A stretch of DNA of 64,000 bases from Lepas anatifera. Taxonomy: Eukaryota > Arthropoda > Thecostraca > Lepadidae. The stretch is from assembly GCA_034440635.1 (NCBI GenBank), contig JAOTON010001478.1:1612001-1676000 (forward strand), given 5' to 3'. The notes under the pieces were generated by a model that was given only the letters and a program-made list of their open reading frames with translations, was not told the origin of the DNA and did no database searches. Position numbers and translations under genes: made by a program. Of the stretch, positions 44,808-54,399 are shown in pieces; within the stretch, counting starts at the first letter, position 1, and the number at the start of each line of letters is the position of its first letter.

Positions 44808-46226
44808 CTAGTCCGGAAATATTTTGAATTTTGACAGAAAATAGAGAAGGTTTCGAACCGAATGTTCATCAGACAAGAATACGGTCGTATCATCGCAGTA
44901 TTGAGTCATTTTTATCTCTACATGTTTGATGGTAATTCCTTTAATTGTTTGAGAGTTCCGAATTTTAATAGCCAGTAGCTCAACAGCAATGTTAAAGAGT
45001 AGACTTGAATTAGGAGACCCTTGGAAGGTACCTCTTGAACATGGAAACCATTCCGAGGTAAAACCATTATTGATAACTGTGAGGTAAGCATCATTATAAA
45101 GCATACGTATCCAAGATATAAAATCTGGGCCGAAGTTGAATGATTCTAGGGAGTAGAATATTAGGTTATGCTCAAGGAAATCAAAGGCGTGCTGGTAATC
45201 CAGTGCCAGTAGGACACCAGGGATGATATCCATATCACAGTATTCAATCACGTCGTTTATTAACCTTAGATTATCGCCAATAAACCTTCCTTTTATGCTT
45301 CCAGACTGGTTTCTGTGGACAATTTTATCAATGAGTCTTGCAAGCCTCAGGGCCATAACTTTGGCTATAAGTTTGTAAACGACGTCGAGTAAAGTCTTTT
45401 GTTCTTGAGTAAAAGTTGATCGCCCTTTTTTGGGATGAGGGTGATTATTCCACGTCGGTGCGTAGTGAATAGTTTCCCTTTTTGCCTAGATTCATTAATG
45501 TACTCGATTATTATCTCTCCCAAATCGTTCCAAAAGAAACAGAAAAATTCAGCGGTAAATCCTGATATGCCAGCTGTTTTGTTTTTGGCCATTCCGTCAA
45601 GTGCGAATTTCGCTTCTTCCATCGTTATCGACCCTTCACACGAACGTCTTTCATTTTCGGATAGACGTGGGTCATTTTGAGCCAATGCAAACTGTGAAAA
45701 ATTAGGGGACGCTGTGTATTTTGATTCGTAAATCTTTCCGAAGTATGATGTGCACTCATCGAGAACACGTTTATTCCTATGGATAATGGTACCGTTATTA
45801 GCTTCCAATGAGGATATCAGTTTCTGAGAAGCCCTGGTTTTCTCATAATTAAAAAATATGAAGAAGGCTTTCACCAAGTTCGGTCCAATCAAGCTGAGAT
45901 CTGGCAATAGCGGCTTTACCACGTGATTCCTTTAGAGCATTAAGTTTTGATCGAACCGCCCCGTATTTAGCAATTTGGTTTGGCGAGGCATCTACGGCAA
46001 GCTTGATTTAAAGTTGGTTTAACTCATGGTGCAAATTCTTTTCTTCTTTGCGCAGTTCGAATTTTATCTGCTTTGATCTTTTAACAGATAGGGCACGAAT
46101 GTTACTGAGGAGTAGCTCAACTAAGATACCCTTATCATGGACATTGTTGTTTACACCTACGCGGTCTTTCGCGAAACTTATTTCTCTGTGAGCGTCGTTC
46201 AAATGATATTCATTACTTAGCAAACT
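44808..46226 (-). pseudogene. LINE reverse transcriptase domain
   Basis: Frames 46008-46223, 45365-45922 and 44808-45356 together hold the linker and RT. Recognisable parts are EAKFALDGMAKNKTAGISGF (RT motif 0/1), RGIITLIPKKGD, SIKGRFIGDNLRLINDVIEY, LLALDYQHAFDF (motif A), GTFQGSPNSSLLFNIAVE (motif B) and MTQYCDDTTVFL (motif C, YCDD). At least two frame breaks, near 46005 and 45360, and the QGSPNSS change show decay. Confidence 0.88.
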
Positions 46227-46241
46227 GTTATTGTAAGCGCC

Positions 46242-46825
46242 GTATGCCTCACCACATTTTCGGGAATTTGCATCACCACTTCTTCATTTGTCTTATTCGG
46301 AAAATTGAAGCGGTGATAATATTATGGTGTATATTCTGATTGAGATTTTGTATTCGTTCATGTTGTGCTATATTATTTGGAGTTTTGTTAATCGGTACTT
46401 AGTTATGATGGTTTGCACCACTGTGTGTGTGCGGTCACGTGACTGAGCGAGCCTTGGTCGGGGCGAGCAGCCGGCAGCCCCGTCCTTTTCGCATCGCGAG
46501 CTCCATGAGGAGGGAGCTGTGTTGCGCGTGGAGTGAGAGCCTCTACCCTTGGTAAGCTTTGGTTCATTATAATTTTGTCTAGCGTCGTATATTATTTCGT
46601 CGTATTTCTTAACCTTTTTTGTTATAGACGATGAGTTGTTTTCTAGTTTTGTTATAGACTTTGTTATCACTCGATTGTACCTTCTGTTCATTTGTTAACC
46701 GACTTATTTCGTTTGTTTAAGAAACCGCACATCATTCATCAATACATCATCATCATTATCAAGAATATGTGTCGACACAGCGCGTTTCATCCAATCTTAC
46801 ATCTGAAAATTCCACGGCGACAACA
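46242..46825. mobile_element. 584-bp insertion within the Tx1-like LINE
   Basis: It is flanked by GTTATTGTAAGCGCC (46227-46241) and GTTATTGTAACGCC (46826-46839), a 14-15 bp duplication. The interrupted LINE reads YNN on both sides, at the end of the endonuclease frame and at the start of the linker frame. The insert has a CpG-rich core (CGGTCACGTGACTGAGCGAG near 46431) with AT-rich flanks. I find no terminal inverted repeat, no tRNA boxes and no recognisable protein. The long duplication favours retroposition. Confidence 0.7.
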
Positions 46826-46839
46826 GTTATTGTAACGCC

Positions 46840-47639
46840 AAATTCCGGGGCCTCTCTGGGTATTGATGAGCTCTGCGCCAAATACGACACAACAATGATC
46901 ACTTAAAATTCCTGCCTCGATTGTAGAGTTTGTCAAGTTATTCAGTAGTATGTTTCGGCTCACAAAAACGAAATCAATACGTGACTGCTGCATGGAGTTA
47001 GTACGACGCCAGGTATACTGCCTAGATTTAGGATGCTTAAAACGCCACGAATCTTCGAGCGAAAATTCATCTAAGATGTTAGATAACTTAATAGAAGCTC
47101 TAGTGTTTCTATAATTGTTGTTGCTAGTGTCCAAAGCGTCCATTTTTATATTGAAATCCCCCTTTAGAAGGGTTTTAGTAGTTCCAAACAGGTGAGAATA
47201 TCTCGAACATCTTCCAAGAACTGACATTTGGTATTCTGATAATCTACTGCTGGAGCATAAACTCCTATCAAAATAAATGGATCAGGATTGCTGATTGTTT
47301 TAAGCATACGATGCGCCCTGAATCGCAATATGTTAGTTCGCTGAACTGATGATTCAAATCCGGCGATATTAATACCACTACGCCCGACTGACCCCGTCCC
47401 GGATCATGGGAGAAAAGTATTTTACCACTCCATTCGCATTGCCAGGTGCTTTCATCATTAGGTTTCGAGTGAGTTTCTTGCAGACAAATTATACTCTGTT
47501 TATAACTAATTCGCAGATGCCGGAATATGTTCCTGCGCTTCACTCGATCTCGTAGACCTCTGACATTAAATAACACTACGGAAATGTGATCTATGCTATC
47601 ACCATTCTTAATCGCAGGCATTCGATTGAGAGGAAGCAT
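46840..47639 (-). pseudogene. LINE endonuclease (AP-endonuclease-like) domain
   Basis: Two frames (47268-47639 and 46787-47227) cover the domain with a break near 47250. Visible motifs are VVLFNVRGLRDRVKRRNIF (the N-terminal Asn strand), ICLQETHSK (catalytic Glu), LLKGDFNIKMD (GDFN), RIDFVFVSRN and ILSDHCCV (SDH). This domain nicks target DNA in LINE retrotransposition. The frame continues to GPGIWRYNN and is then interrupted by the insertion at 46825. Confidence 0.85.
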
Positions 47640-47659
47640 TGAGCATGCTATGATAACGA

Positions 47660-48696
47660 GAGGAATTGACTAATATCTTTGGAAGCTGCAGCTTAATCCG
47701 TCCAAATGCAAATCATTTACAATTTCCCTGAAAAAGAAACCGATGCTGAACATCTACAAAATTCAAAACGACGCCCTAGAAAAAGTATCTTTCATTCGGG
47801 ACCTTGGCGTTTGGCTGGATTCCAAATTAACGTTTGCAGAACATGTAGATAAAATCGTAAGTCGAGCAGACAGGATGTTGGGTGTGATGATTCGTTCGCT
47901 CCGGACCGGCCGTGCGCTGGGAGGAGTGAGAGCGAGCTCGAAATTTAAACCCAAACCAATTTTGACGGCATATTTTTTCAATGTTCGTTCAATTTTTTAG
48001 TTTGGATGTATTATTTGGGGTGGGGCTGCCAAAACGCATCTGGAAAGACTGGAAAAAATTCAGCACAAATTTCTTATCTGGCTAGCATCCGTTTCTACTC
48101 AACCCTCCGTAAATCTAGGATATGATGAACTTCTGGCCCATTTCAAAATCCCAAGTCTAGCCAAGAGAAGACTGCAATATGACATTACTTTTGTACACAA
48201 AATTCTAACTGCCCAGATCGATTACGCCTTTCTGCTTGGTAGCTTCCCGCTTCACGTGCCGGCAAGAAGAACACGTGCAATGGCAGGCACTTCGCTGAGC
48301 GTACCACTGTACACAAAGGAGACTGTGAGGCGGGGTGTGTACTGTCGGCTGCCCAAAGCTTTTAATGATTTTATGCTCGCCTGCCTATTTGCTGATTCAT
48401 TTAGATTATTATCAGGCCAGTTAAAATCTCAAGTTCGGAAATATGTTAGGCAGTAGGAACGTACCATTCGTTTTATTTCATTGTATTTTATTGTTGCCCT
48501 TTACATATGTATTTTTTAATGTTTTTAGGTTTTATTACTAAATTTTTACCTTGTATTTCTTTTTGTCTTCACTTTATTTTTTTAACATGTGTCTTGGATG
48601 TAATTTTAGGTAATCTGGATGTTAGCCCTGACTTGAGCTTTTGCTGGGGGCAAGCCCCTGTCGCTCATATGAGATGAATAAATAAATAAATGAATA
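47660..48696 (+). pseudogene. 5'-truncated CR1/Jockey-group LINE, 3' end with AATAAA tail
   Basis: The plus strand starts inside the RT (LNPSKCKSFTIS, then RDLGVWLDSKLTFAEHVDKI) and continues through a stop at 47998 to FGCIIWGGAAKTHLERLEKI, LGYDELLAHFKIPSLAKRRL and SLSVPLYTKETVRRGVY. The stop of the last frame is at 48454, followed by a 200-bp trailer with GGGGGCAAGCCCCTG (a small hairpin) and a tail of AATAAATAAATAAATG at 48679-48694. Such 5' truncation and simple tail are usual for LINEs. The 5' junction abuts the Tx1-like element on the opposite strand. Confidence 0.85.
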
Positions 48697-49746
48697 ATAT
48701 TATGTCGGTATTTCGTAAATTAAACGTACATTTAATACGATGACCACAAGACCCGTTCTCCGGTGCAATTACCGTTATTAGTCTCAACACATGTACACCG
48801 TATTGTACGCGATGGTTAACAGGTACACTGACATTATGATACCATATTTGAGAACCCCATTCAAAACCCACCCATCCCTCCCCTCCCACACCCTCCCCTC
48901 CCCCGCACGGTCGCGCCCTTGACCCAGACATGCGGACTCCCGGCGCTCGACCCGGCCCCCGGGCGGCGCCTGCCGATCAGCCTGTCACACGAGACTTAGA
49001 GTACGGTGATAGGAAAGCCAAGTGGAAAACCATCATAATTGGAGGACAGTGAAGAATAAACAATACGGTTCAACGAACAAACTCAATAAATAACTTTTAC
49101 ATGACAGCAATGCGAGTTCAGGTGTAATGGTGCTTATAACCAACAAACCTAATGAAAGACGCGCGTTATCAGCTACATGACATTACATGACGCGGAGCCT
49201 TTTAGCTATAAAGTTAAATTCACGGGTTATTGTAATGGCTGTTACTATTTTGCTAGGCTTAAATAGTGTATCAAGATTGTCCTTAGCGTCAGGGACAGTA
49301 CCAAAGCGAACAACAAACTACTAATTGCCTGTGCTGGTAAGTTCATGGAACGGAGCAAGACAAAACTAGGCTGACTGCGGCAGTGTTTAAAGTATCAATC
49401 TTTCACATTACCTGTAGCAATACATGAGTTAGCGCTCTACAAATCAAACCAGTCAAAGGTTTACGGAGTCGAATTACTGGGTGGTACGACGGACACTAGT
49501 ATGTTGTCGGTACGATTCTTATTTAAACGTGAACCTGAGTAAACAGAAGATATAGCTTTAATATAGTTACACTCAAACCGACTGTACGAAAGGAACAATA
49601 CCTTCAAGTACTGAAGTCCTTCAACGGATAGTTGCAGTCACTCGAGTTCTGCGCCGTCGTGGCGACGTGGCAAAGGCGCGCGAACCTCCGTAGAGCACTG
49701 CACACGCTCCGGGCGGCATCGGCTTCACCAGCCCTGGACAGAGCCC
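48697..49746. other. Stretch downstream of the ORF1-type gene
   Basis: On the minus strand this is where an ORF2 would start if the ORF1-type gene were part of a complete LINE. No endonuclease or RT motif is seen in any frame. A C-rich patch (CCATCCCTCCCCTCCCACACC) lies at 48870-48905. Confidence 0.4.
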
Positions 49747-51033
49747 TTAGAGATGCCGCGTAAACGCAGCACTGGAGAGCGAACGCGGTGCAGGCGGCGG
49801 CGGCGTAGGCGGCGGCGGCCGCGAAGCAGGAGGCGGCGGCCGCAAAGCAGGAGGCGGCGGTGGCGTAGGTGGCGGCGGCCGCGAAGTAGGAGGCGGCGGT
49901 GGCGCAGGTGGCGGCGGCCGCGAAGAAGGAGGCGGCGGTGGCGTAGGCGGCGACGGCCGCGAAGCAGGAGATGACGGCCGCAGCGGTGGCCCTGGGGCCA
50001 GCTGCTCCCGTGGGAACGGCACGTAACCGTCATGTTGGCGTCGCTGAGAACCACGAGAAGGCAATGGGAAACTTTTTCCTCCCAGAAGGCGACGGAGAGT
50101 TTCCTGGTCCGGGACTCTGATGTTTCTGCCTCGTGGTTCAGTACGGCAGAAGACGACACCGCCCCTCGTGAAGACGGAGGTCACCAGGTTGCCGTTGCAG
50201 GGGCGTCGTGCTTGTAGAAGCTGGTTGTAAATGGTCTTGTTCCCCTCAGAGAGCGACTCGGTGAGAAAGATGGGTGGTGGCTCCTGGGCGAGACGGCCGT
50301 CAGGCCCTCGGCGGTTGATCTGGAATTTGGACTCGAAAATCCTGTTGTGAAGGTTTCGACGCACAAATTGACATATCACCTTATCACTGCTTTTCAGGCG
50401 GTGAGCGATGCTTATGTCGGAAGCGGACATGCAGAGACCGGGAATGCGCTCGTTTAAGGTGTTCACGAGTCGCTGCTCGACGTCTTTGTTGTGATGACGT
50501 GCCTCAAATGCACGGCTTGTGAATATGAGGCACGCTTGGCGTCGGTTACTATTCATGTTTTCCAGCTGTCTGGAGAGCTGATCGTTAGTCTGCTTTTGCT
50601 GCTGCAGTTCGGCATGGAGCTGTTTAATTTCGATATCCTTGTCATGGAGCTCGGACTCCATGATGCCCAGTCTTCGTTCCACTCCCTCGATTTGGTTTTC
50701 CATAGCTTGAATGATTTGGGCACTGCTCGCAGAACTCATCTCGCTCATCATCACTTTGAGTGCCTGCAGCGTTTCGGTGTCGAAGTGCACGCCCCCGGGC
50801 GGCTGTGGCGCGGAAGCACTATCGGCCCCACTCCGACCGGCCGGAGGCCGGTCACGTGACTCCGCCTGCAGCGGAGACTTGGCGGGACGCTTGGCCTGGC
50901 GAGACTGCTGCAGACGAGACCCCATCTCAAGCACAGAAAGCTGTCTGGTTCGCTTCGACACTAAAGGGGTGTCATATCCTGGCGTTACACAGTCAGAAAG
51001 AGCACAATCATCCCCACTTTCGGAGCCGCTCAT
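49747..51033 (-). CDS. LINE ORF1-type RNA-binding protein with polyproline tail
   Basis: An intact 428-codon frame. Residues 1-85 are polar and disordered (start MSGSESGDDCALSDC). Residues 95-160 form a coiled coil (IEGVERRLGIMESELHDKDI and on). Residues 165-280 resemble the nucleic-acid-binding core of LINE ORF1 proteins: ERIPGLCMSASDISIAHRL, then VICQFVRRNLHNRIFESK and FLTESLSEGNKTIYNQLLQ. Residues 346-415 are an ASRPPPPTPPPPP-type repeat. Such proteins bind element RNA and assemble by the coiled coil. The lack of any disabling change contrasts with every other retroelement frame in the window. No ORF2 follows directly. It could be the ORF1 of the Tx1-like element at 43-47.6 kb, separated by later insertions, a young orphan ORF1, or an exapted host gene. 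Confidence 0.75.
   Translation of the reverse strand: MSGSESGDDCALSDCVTPGYDTPLVSKRTRQLSVLEMGSRLQQSRQAKRPAKSPLQAESRDRPPAGRSGADSASAPQPPGGVHFDTETLQALKVMMSEMSSASSAQIIQAMENQIEGVERRLGIMESELHDKDIEIKQLHAELQQQKQTNDQLSRQLENMNSNRRQACLIFTSRAFEARHHNKDVEQRLVNTLNERIPGLCMSASDISIAHRLKSSDKVICQFVRRNLHNRIFESKFQINRRGPDGRLAQEPPPIFLTESLSEGNKTIYNQLLQARRPCNGNLVTSVFTRGGVVFCRTEPRGRNIRVPDQETLRRLLGGKSFPLPSRGSQRRQHDGYVPFPREQLAPGPPLRPSSPASRPSPPTPPPPPSSRPPPPAPPPPPTSRPPPPTPPPPPALRPPPPASRPPPPTPPPPAPRSLSSAAFTRHL
49782..49985 (-). repeat. GGCGGCGG-rich repeat encoding the proline tail
   Basis: Units of GGCGGCGGCCGCGAAGNAGG type recur at roughly 18-48 bp in coding multiples of three, so on the minus strand they encode SRPPPPTPPPPP blocks in frame. 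The plus-strand Arg-rich frame at 49753-49974 is a shadow. Confidence 0.85.
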
Positions 51034-52132
51034 ATTGTTCTGCTCAGTAAGGAAGTGTGGCCACAGCTTGAGGCGGAATATGAGCGCAACACTTACTGTT
51101 TACTTGCGGACAACATGATCCACTAATAGTTCTTCCAATAATGTCACATTCGCAAGCACGCACAACATGTCACTGTAGGAAGGTCACTGTAGGTTTTATA
51201 ATACTGCACCACCCGGGAGCACGAGCGAGGTGGCACCGACTAGCTGGCCATGCGGGCGCGGCCGGGGCCGGAGCGAGCGCAGGCACAACCGACCTCGTCG
51301 GGGTCAGCGACCAGACTGACTCCAATAAGAATTGCAGCCCTGTGATATGGCATGATATATTTTTGTTCATTGCATATTGTCTACAAATCATCAACGAGTG
51401 AATCGACCATTTACAGATGAAGTCAGTTAGATAAATATACATACAGTACAGATTATATATGAATTAATACCGTCTGACAATAGTAAAAATAAGATTAAAT
51501 GAGCCTAAAAGAGGATCAAGCCTAAGAAGACAACAATTTTTAATTCTTAGATCATGCCCATCACAATACCACACTTATTCTTGCATCCCGTTTCGATCCA
51601 AAGTTATAAATGCAAATGCATCTTGAAAGCGCGATACTTGGCGACCCGTGGTGGCCCTATTATTGGCATGAACTCACAATCAGGGCATTTTTAAGGAAAA
51701 GTCAGTGGGGGGGGGGCATTTCTTGTGCTGGCCAATATAGTGTCTGCAGGGGATCAAGACCCCTTTTTGAGGGGGGTCTAATAAAACTAAAACGCGTTGG
51801 TGTTTAAAAATGTTTCTCAATTTTTGTGTTTTTCCATGTTATTCCAGATTATAGATGCTGCCCAGGGCTGCCAAGATTTTTCCCGCGGAAAAGGTCAAAC
51901 CGAGTTAGGAAAAGGGCCAAAGAGGAGCAAAACGTTATTTTCACTAAACCAGCCAAATAAATACCACAAAAACCAGATTTGAGGCTAAAACATCCCCTTG
52001 CGGTAGACATAAGCCTGCAGAAAAACTACTTGTATCACTGCTTGAAACTAATTGTTGATAGTTTGATATCGACCTGACGCGATATTTCTTTAGCACACTA
52101 CTGATTTAATAGGAAGCCCCCGGCTTCGGTTG
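51034..52132. other. Upstream flank of the ORF1-type gene and unassigned DNA
   Basis: The 400 bp upstream of the start (51034-51330) are GC-rich with a C/G-rich patch at 51240-51300 and could hold a LINE 5' untranslated promoter. 51850-51960 contains GGCTGCCAAGATTTTTCCC and GGGCCAAAGAGGAGCAAAA, vaguely similar to 58030-58140. Otherwise nothing is recognised. Confidence 0.35.
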
Positions 52133-52206
52133 CCCTTCCAGTCCCATGTGACCCTCAAATGATTTTATCCACATAAGTAGAACATTTATTAGCATCATTA
52201 ATCATG
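52133..52206. repeat. Left arm of large inverted repeat, outermost part
   Basis: Its inverse matches 63094-63165 (AATGATGCTAATAAATGTTC against TTGATGATGCTAACAAATGT; AAAATCATTTGA in both). It is separated from the rest of the arm (57647-60463) by the hAT-like element B. Confidence 0.75.
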
Positions 52207-52679
52207 TTGGCCGCCAGTGGCGTAGCCAGGATTCGGTCAAGGGGGGTCCGACTACCGTCGGGGGGCCCCCAGGCCGGGGGGCCCCTTAGTAGTCGGGGCC
52301 CATCTCCTATGTCGTATAATATTTTGGCATTATAACATTTGCACGACGGAAATTTTTATATCCCTTCTCAAGTGTTTGTTATTATTTTGTTGATAGTTTG
52401 ATTTTTCTCGATCCGACCAGGGTTTGGTAAATTTAGGTAACCAAATATTAAAGCTGGCCCATACCTATATGACAGCGTGGCTATAATAACAGTATTGTGG
52501 CACATTTCGGGAAATCAAATGTTGCTGCGTGCATGATGTTCAACCTGACTTTACCTCAATTCATTCTGGTAATCATGTATGAAGTTATTGAAGGTCGGTC
52601 GTTTTGAGTACGAAGAAATGGTCTTCTACGGAAAATGATTACCAATTTTTTCCGGTTGTCAAATTCATGAACTCTTTAA

Positions 52680-53328
52680 CCCTTGCCCCGGTGGCGGGTA
52701 CGAGCCACCTTGGCCCTGGTGGGGGGGCTAAAAAAGACCCCCACGATCTCAAAAACTAAGAGAGCTAGAAAAAAGCGCAAAATGGCAATCGAAAGCTCTT
52801 CGAAAATGATACATTTTTCTTGTCAGGTCAATATCAAGGTCACCAGAGGTCAAAATAGGTCAAAATCGCTAATATGAGGTGTACTAAGAAAACCTCATAT
52901 ATCTCAGAAACTATGATAGCTAGAAACATTTTTTTAACACCATTCGAAAGCTCTTGAGATGCGCTTTCATTTCAGTGGCATTCATTTTCGTGTCAGGTAA
53001 ACGCCTAGGGAGCTACAGGTCACTAAATATTGGGCATATTCTTGGGAATGTCCATAGCCACCCATGCATAAAGATATGTGGTATGAGTTTCAACTTGATC
53101 GATTAACCCTTCTTTTAGTTATGCGGTCCTAAGTATTTTTTGAGGTGAGGTCACTTCACCTGGCCTGGTGACCTGACCTGATATGACCTTGAGCCAAAAT
53201 TTTCAGCAAAGATGTAAAAATGATGAAGGAACAGCTAGACCAAGTTTGGCGGCGCTGCGCGCCGCCGTTTTTTGGTCACTTCGGAAAAACCCGAGGGGGT
53301 CTAAAAAGACCCCCCACCCGGGCGAAGG
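52680..53328. mobile_element. TTAA-flanked AGGTCA-rich MITE, copy 1 (piggyBac-like ends)
   Basis: Bounded by TTAA at 52676-52679 and 53329-53332. The ends are CCCTTGCCCCGGTGG and the inverse of CCTTCGCCCGGGTGG, with subterminal GGGGGGTCTTTTTAGACCCC-type blocks. The matching place in copy A reads GGACTCTTAATCAGG (inverse of 24168-24182) without the insert, so the 649-bp element entered at TTAA. A TTAA duplication with CCC ends is characteristic of piggyBac-type transposition. About nine AGGTCA/TGACCT hexamers are inside. Confidence 0.9.
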
Positions 53329-54399
53329 TTAATCAGAAAGTTTCCAAAGAAATGGAAAAAATTTATAAAAATACATGGGATATGGTGGATGGTGGTGTGT
53401 TACGGACGTCATATAACGTCTGTTCCAGGGAAGGATACTGATGAATTCACCACAGTTACTTTCTTACCCTTGCTATGTTGTAAATGAGCAAATTACCAAA
53501 ACAATAGGCGCCTGATATAACTATTGCGTTGGATTACTCTGGCATTGTTATTTTAAGCCTTCCATACCTATTTTTCTTTTTGGGATTATGCTCAACAATG
53601 TTTGTCATTTTCCTTGTTTCTCTGGTTTCCTACGAAAATATTTGAAAGTTGTTTATTTCAGAATATTTAGGACGGTAGTAATTGGGACTAAGCTAATAGA
53701 TTGAAAACCAGCTGAAGTTCCAAATTCCCTGTTCGATTTGCTATTATGGATGTTAAAATTAGATTAATTTTTGCCTTTCCTTCAGTAATGGTGCCTGATC
53801 GACATGTTTCAATTTGTCCTTTTTGGCACGCAATGGGAAAATATAAATTTTCGAAAATATGATTTTCGAAAATCTTCTTTGAGCCTAGGATCTCAAGCGA
53901 TATCCCTGGATTCTATTCTAAACTCTAAAAGAAATGGAAAGGAAAAAGGACGCTCAATAAAAAGGATATATGAGTGTTCCCCAGATGTTATATAAAACCT
54001 ATTCCATGGACGGTCCTACTGATGAAACCGCTCACTTTCTCCTCCCCAGCCATTGTTTGGAGATCCCGGGGGCTTGGGGAGGTGAGTACTTCCTTGGACT
54101 TTAAGTCTGATAGGCTTTGCACAGGGCTTGTATTGCTATGCCAGTGTTAAGCCATCCAGGACCATCACCCACCCCCCCCTGACCCCTGGGTCGAGCAGAG
54201 ATATCAAGGGGCCTAGCACTTGACACGACGCCGAAACCAGTATCTGGGACCCCTGAAAACAACACTTTTCCCGCAAATCAGTACTTACGTCCCCCAAAAC
54301 CAGTATTTGGGGGTACCATGAGACTACCTACTGGAACTCCCTGGAACTTACTCTCGTGGGGCCTTGAGGATAAATTCAAGGGGAGGAAGGAGAGCAGAG

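Larger units (their letters stand above)
43186..47639 (-). mobile_element. Tx1/L1-like LINE, ORF2 region, decayed
   Basis: On the minus strand, an apurinic-type endonuclease, a linker, RT motifs and a long C-terminal region follow in the usual L1/Tx1 order over about 4.4 kb, with multiple frameshifts and one 584-bp insertion (46242-46825). The post-RT segment (LTIKGKIVVTKSLLTSQLVY, and IKFIWRG-like) is typical of the Tx1/L1 group. The 5' border touches an oppositely oriented LINE fragment at 47660. No tail is evident at the 3' end. Confidence 0.85.

Noticed and set aside
49753..49974. Arginine-rich 73-codon plus-strand frame
   Set aside because: The complement of the proline-coding repeat of the ORF1-type gene.
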